A DNA stretch of 7,696 nt from an uncultured Lachnospiraceae bacterium (lineage in GTDB: Bacteria > Bacillota_A > Clostridia > Lachnospirales > Lachnospiraceae). Positions within the stretch are counted from its first letter, which is position 1. Every line of letters begins with the position of its first letter. Positions 6,132 through 7,696 of this stretch are shown here, in pieces. The position numbers and the translations under genes are program-made. Location: positions 1 to 7,696 of the forward strand of contig CAMMZE010000043.1 of NCBI GenBank assembly GCA_946529195.1, read 5' to 3'. The notes beneath the pieces are model-generated. The model did not search any database. It was not told the origin of the DNA and saw only the letters and a program-made list of their open reading frames with translations.

Positions 6132-6169
6132 ACTAAAACAAGTTCATTACAATAGGAGGAACATTCATT

Positions 6170-7396
6170 ATGAAAGAAAAAGTTGTACTTGCTTATTCAG
6201 GCGGACTGGATACCACGACCATCATTCCCTGGCTCAAGGAAAACTTCGGTTACGAAGTCATCTGCTGCTGTGTTGACGTTGGCCAGGGCAAAGAGCTGGA
6301 TGGTCTGGAGGAAAGAGCCCGGCTGAGCGGTGCCTCCAAATTATATATTGAAGATGTTGTAGATGATTTCAGTGAGAATTTTATCGTGCCCTGCGTGCAG
6401 GCAGGTGCTGTCTATGAGAATAAATATCTCCTCGGAACTGCTATGGCACGTCCTGCCATCTCCAAGCGTCTGGTAGAGATCGCCCGCAAGGAAGGCGCAA
6501 CCGCCATCTGCCACGGCGCGACCGGCAAGGGCAACGACCAGATCCGTTTTGAGCTCAGTGTAAAGGCACTGGCTCCCGATATCAAGATCATCGCCCCCTG
6601 GCGTATGACAGATGTCTGGACTCTCAAATCCAGGGATGACGAGCTTGCCTACTGCAAGGCTCACGGAATCGATCTTCCCTTCGATGTCAGCCAGAGCTAC
6701 AGCCGCGATGCCAATCTCTGGCATGTCAGCACAGAGGGCCTGGAGCTGGAAAACCCCGCATTTGAGCCCAACCTGAAACATGTGCTGAAGATTACAACTC
6801 TCCCGGAAGAAGCTCCCGACGAACCGGAATACGTTACCATGACCTTTGAGGCAGGCGTTCCCACCTCTGTCAATGGTCAGAAAATGAAGGTGGCTGATAT
6901 CATCCGCAAGCTCAATGAGCTGGGCTGCAAACACGGTATCGGTATTGTTGATATCGTAGAGAACCGCGTAGTCGGCATGAAGTCCCGCGGCATCTATGAG
7001 ACCCCGGGCGGCACCATCCTGATGGCAGCGCATGAGCAGCTGGAAGAGCTGATCCTGGACCGTGCGGTTTATGAAGTAAAACGCGAGATGGGCAACAAGC
7101 TGGCCCAGGTCGTATACGAGGGCAAATGGTTCACACCTCTGTGTGATGCTATCCTTGCATTCGTACGCTCCACCCAGCAGTACGTAACCGGCGAAGTGAA
7201 GTTCAAGCTCTACAAGGGCAATATCACCAAAGCAGGCGAGACTTCTCCCTACTCCCTTTACAGCGAGTCCCTGGCATCCTTCACAACAGGTGACCTCTAT
7301 GACCATCACGACGCAGACGGTTTCATCACCCTCTTTGGCCTTCCGCTCACCGTCAGGGCCATGCGTCTTTCCAAGATGGCCGAAAAACAGAACTAA
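6170..7396 (+). CDS. argG: Argininosuccinate synthase
   Basis: A 408-residue cytosolic ATP-pyrophosphatase-family ligase that condenses citrulline and aspartate with ATP to argininosuccinate, AMP and PPi. It normally works as a homotetramer. The PP-loop is AYSGGLDTT (8-16). The citrulline/aspartate-binding regions include ARPAISK (93-99) and CHGATGKGNDQIRFE (114-128). IAPWRMTD (141-148), YSRDANLWH (177-185), MKSRGIYETPGG (270-281) and GETSPYSLYS (356-365) are further conserved blocks. The length is normal. ATG 6170-6172 is supported by AGGAGGA at 6154-6160 with a 9-nt spacer and by the start of the first beta strand. The gene is monocistronic here: no argH follows, unlike in many argGH pairs. 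It ends 7 bp before an inverted-repeat and terminator block. Confidence 0.97.
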   Translation: MKEKVVLAYSGGLDTTTIIPWLKENFGYEVICCCVDVGQGKELDGLEERARLSGASKLYIEDVVDDFSENFIVPCVQAGAVYENKYLLGTAMARPAISKRLVEIARKEGATAICHGATGKGNDQIRFELSVKALAPDIKIIAPWRMTDVWTLKSRDDELAYCKAHGIDLPFDVSQSYSRDANLWHVSTEGLELENPAFEPNLKHVLKITTLPEEAPDEPEYVTMTFEAGVPTSVNGQKMKVADIIRKLNELGCKHGIGIVDIVENRVVGMKSRGIYETPGGTILMAAHEQLEELILDRAVYEVKREMGNKLAQVVYEGKWFTPLCDAILAFVRSTQQYVTGEVKFKLYKGNITKAGETSPYSLYSESLASFTTGDLYDHHDADGFITLFGLPLTVRAMRLSKMAEKQN

Positions 7397-7403
7397 GGCG
7401 GAT

Positions 7404-7434
7404 GGGAGACAGGGGACGGTTCTCTGTCTCCCTC
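7404..7434 (+). repeat. REP-like palindrome, left copy
   Basis: The unit 7404-7432 folds on itself: GGGAGACAGGGGA pairs with TTCTCTGTCTCCC around a CGG loop. The 13-bp stem has two G-T wobbles, so this strand folds better than its complement. The 31 bp 7404-7434 recur perfectly inverted at 7505-7535. The GGGGACGGTTCTCTGTC-type core resembles repeats I recall as dispersed in Firmicutes genomes and as flanking IS200-like (Y1/RAYT) transposases; that link is from memory, not a search. Confidence 0.8.
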
Positions 7435-7448
7435 ATTTTGTAGTAAAA

Positions 7449-7492
7449 AAGAAGCCTGAAATACCAGTTTCTGCTGGTTTTTCAGGCTTCTT
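7449..7492. terminator. Bidirectional terminator between argG and the minus-strand gene
   Basis: Two 19-nt arms (7449-7467 and 7474-7492) pair with a single T-T mismatch (7462 with 7479) around the loop TTTCTG. On the plus strand the tail is only TTCTTTC. On the minus strand the hairpin is followed by TTCTTTTTTAC, a proper U-tract, so it works best for the gene arriving from the right. It probably also helps end argG. Confidence 0.8.
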
Positions 7493-7504
7493 TCATACTG
7501 TAGA

Positions 7505-7535
7505 GAGGGAGACAGAGAACCGTCCCCTGTCTCCC
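7505..7535 (-). repeat. REP-like palindrome, right copy (inverted)
   Basis: This is the exact reverse complement of 7404-7434, 31 of 31 bases, ending 7 bp before the stop codon of the minus-strand gene. The two copies are 70 bp apart and share almost the same centre (7469.5) as the enclosed terminator hairpin (7470.5). Confidence 0.8.
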
Positions 7536-7542
7536 TCTCGCC

Positions 7543-7696
7543 TTAGAAGGCGATCTGCGCGTAGATTTCTTTTGGAATCCGGGCTTTCACGTAGATTCCG
7601 TCCTCTTGGTATCTCTCTTCCAGGAGCTGTCCGTATTTCCGGATGACTGCGATGCTGCCTGCCTCATGATAGCCGAAAACGCGCTCGATCAAAAGG
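7543..7696 (-). CDS. hflX: C-terminal end of a probable HflX-type ribosome-splitting GTPase (5' part outside window)
   Basis: Fifty codons plus a TAA stop (7543-7545) are visible, reading in from the right edge. The segment contains GSIAVIRKYGQLLEERY, then EDGIYVKARIPKEIY, and ends AQIAF. A basic helix followed by the EDGI-V-A-(V/I)P strand and a short tail is how I remember the extreme C-terminus of clostridial HflX proteins. HflX is a GTPase that binds the large ribosomal subunit and helps rescue stalled or heat-damaged ribosomes. The G domain and N-terminal domain lie outside the window, so this rests on a short tail and is less secure than the other calls. The gene is convergent with argG and appears to end at the shared terminator. 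Confidence 0.65.
   Translation of the reverse strand, partial: LLIERVFGYHEAGSIAVIRKYGQLLEERYQEDGIYVKARIPKEIYAQIAF

Noticed and set aside
6057..6169. Arginine T-box or terminator-type attenuator upstream of argG
   Set aside because: The leader is too short, lacks the T-box sequence, and its hairpin is not followed by a U-tract.
6341..7309. Long minus-strand open reading frame (322 codons) over argG
   Set aside because: It is antisense to argG, with no recognisable motifs, and is best explained by codon bias in the opposite frame.
7290..7646. Plus-strand frame running from the end of argG through the inverted repeats
   Set aside because: It crosses the terminator and both palindromes and overlaps two real genes, and its sequence is low-complexity Arg/Ser/Pro typical of a chance frame.

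Overview
The window looks like a bacterial chromosome segment from the Firmicutes, most likely class Clostridia and perhaps Lachnospiraceae. That placement is an inference from protein flavour, strong AGGAGG-type ribosome binding sites, mixed ATG/TTG starts and short intergenic gaps. No rRNA, tRNA, CRISPR array or transposase gene is visible. The theme is arginine biosynthesis.

Layout, left to right. The 3' end of ychF (+) enters from the left edge and ends at 260, followed by an intrinsic terminator that also closes the operon arriving from the other side. Positions 321-5890 hold a compact minus-strand operon, in transcription order argC, a GNAT acetyltransferase, argJ, argB, argD and a HAD-family phosphatase. 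Gaps are 9-42 bp, and several Shine-Dalgarno sequences are fused to the preceding stop codon. A 279-bp divergent control region (5891-6169) separates argC from argG, which runs on the plus strand to 7396. A 146-bp intergenic stretch then holds a terminator hairpin framed by two perfect inverted copies of a REP-like palindrome. The C-terminal end of a minus-strand gene, most likely hflX, runs off the right edge.

How the genes work together. ArgJ makes N-acetylglutamate by transferring acetyl from N-acetylornithine. ArgB phosphorylates it, ArgC reduces it to the semialdehyde, ArgD transaminates that to N-acetylornithine, and ArgJ releases ornithine. ArgG later condenses citrulline with aspartate. 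The genes for ornithine carbamoyltransferase (argF), argininosuccinate lyase (argH) and a regulator (argR/ahrC) are not in the window. The GNAT protein inside the operon is a candidate for starting or topping up the acetylated cycle, but this is unproven.

The least explained parts are the divergent control region and the argG-hflX intergenic region. The first has dyads, a 20-bp-period direct repeat, a possible 9-codon leader ORF overlapping the argC start, and a compact three-way-junction RNA candidate at the start of the argG transcript. The second is a nested REP-terminator-REP palindrome. I see no clear-cut new multi-gene system; these non-coding elements and the GNAT gene are the best leads.
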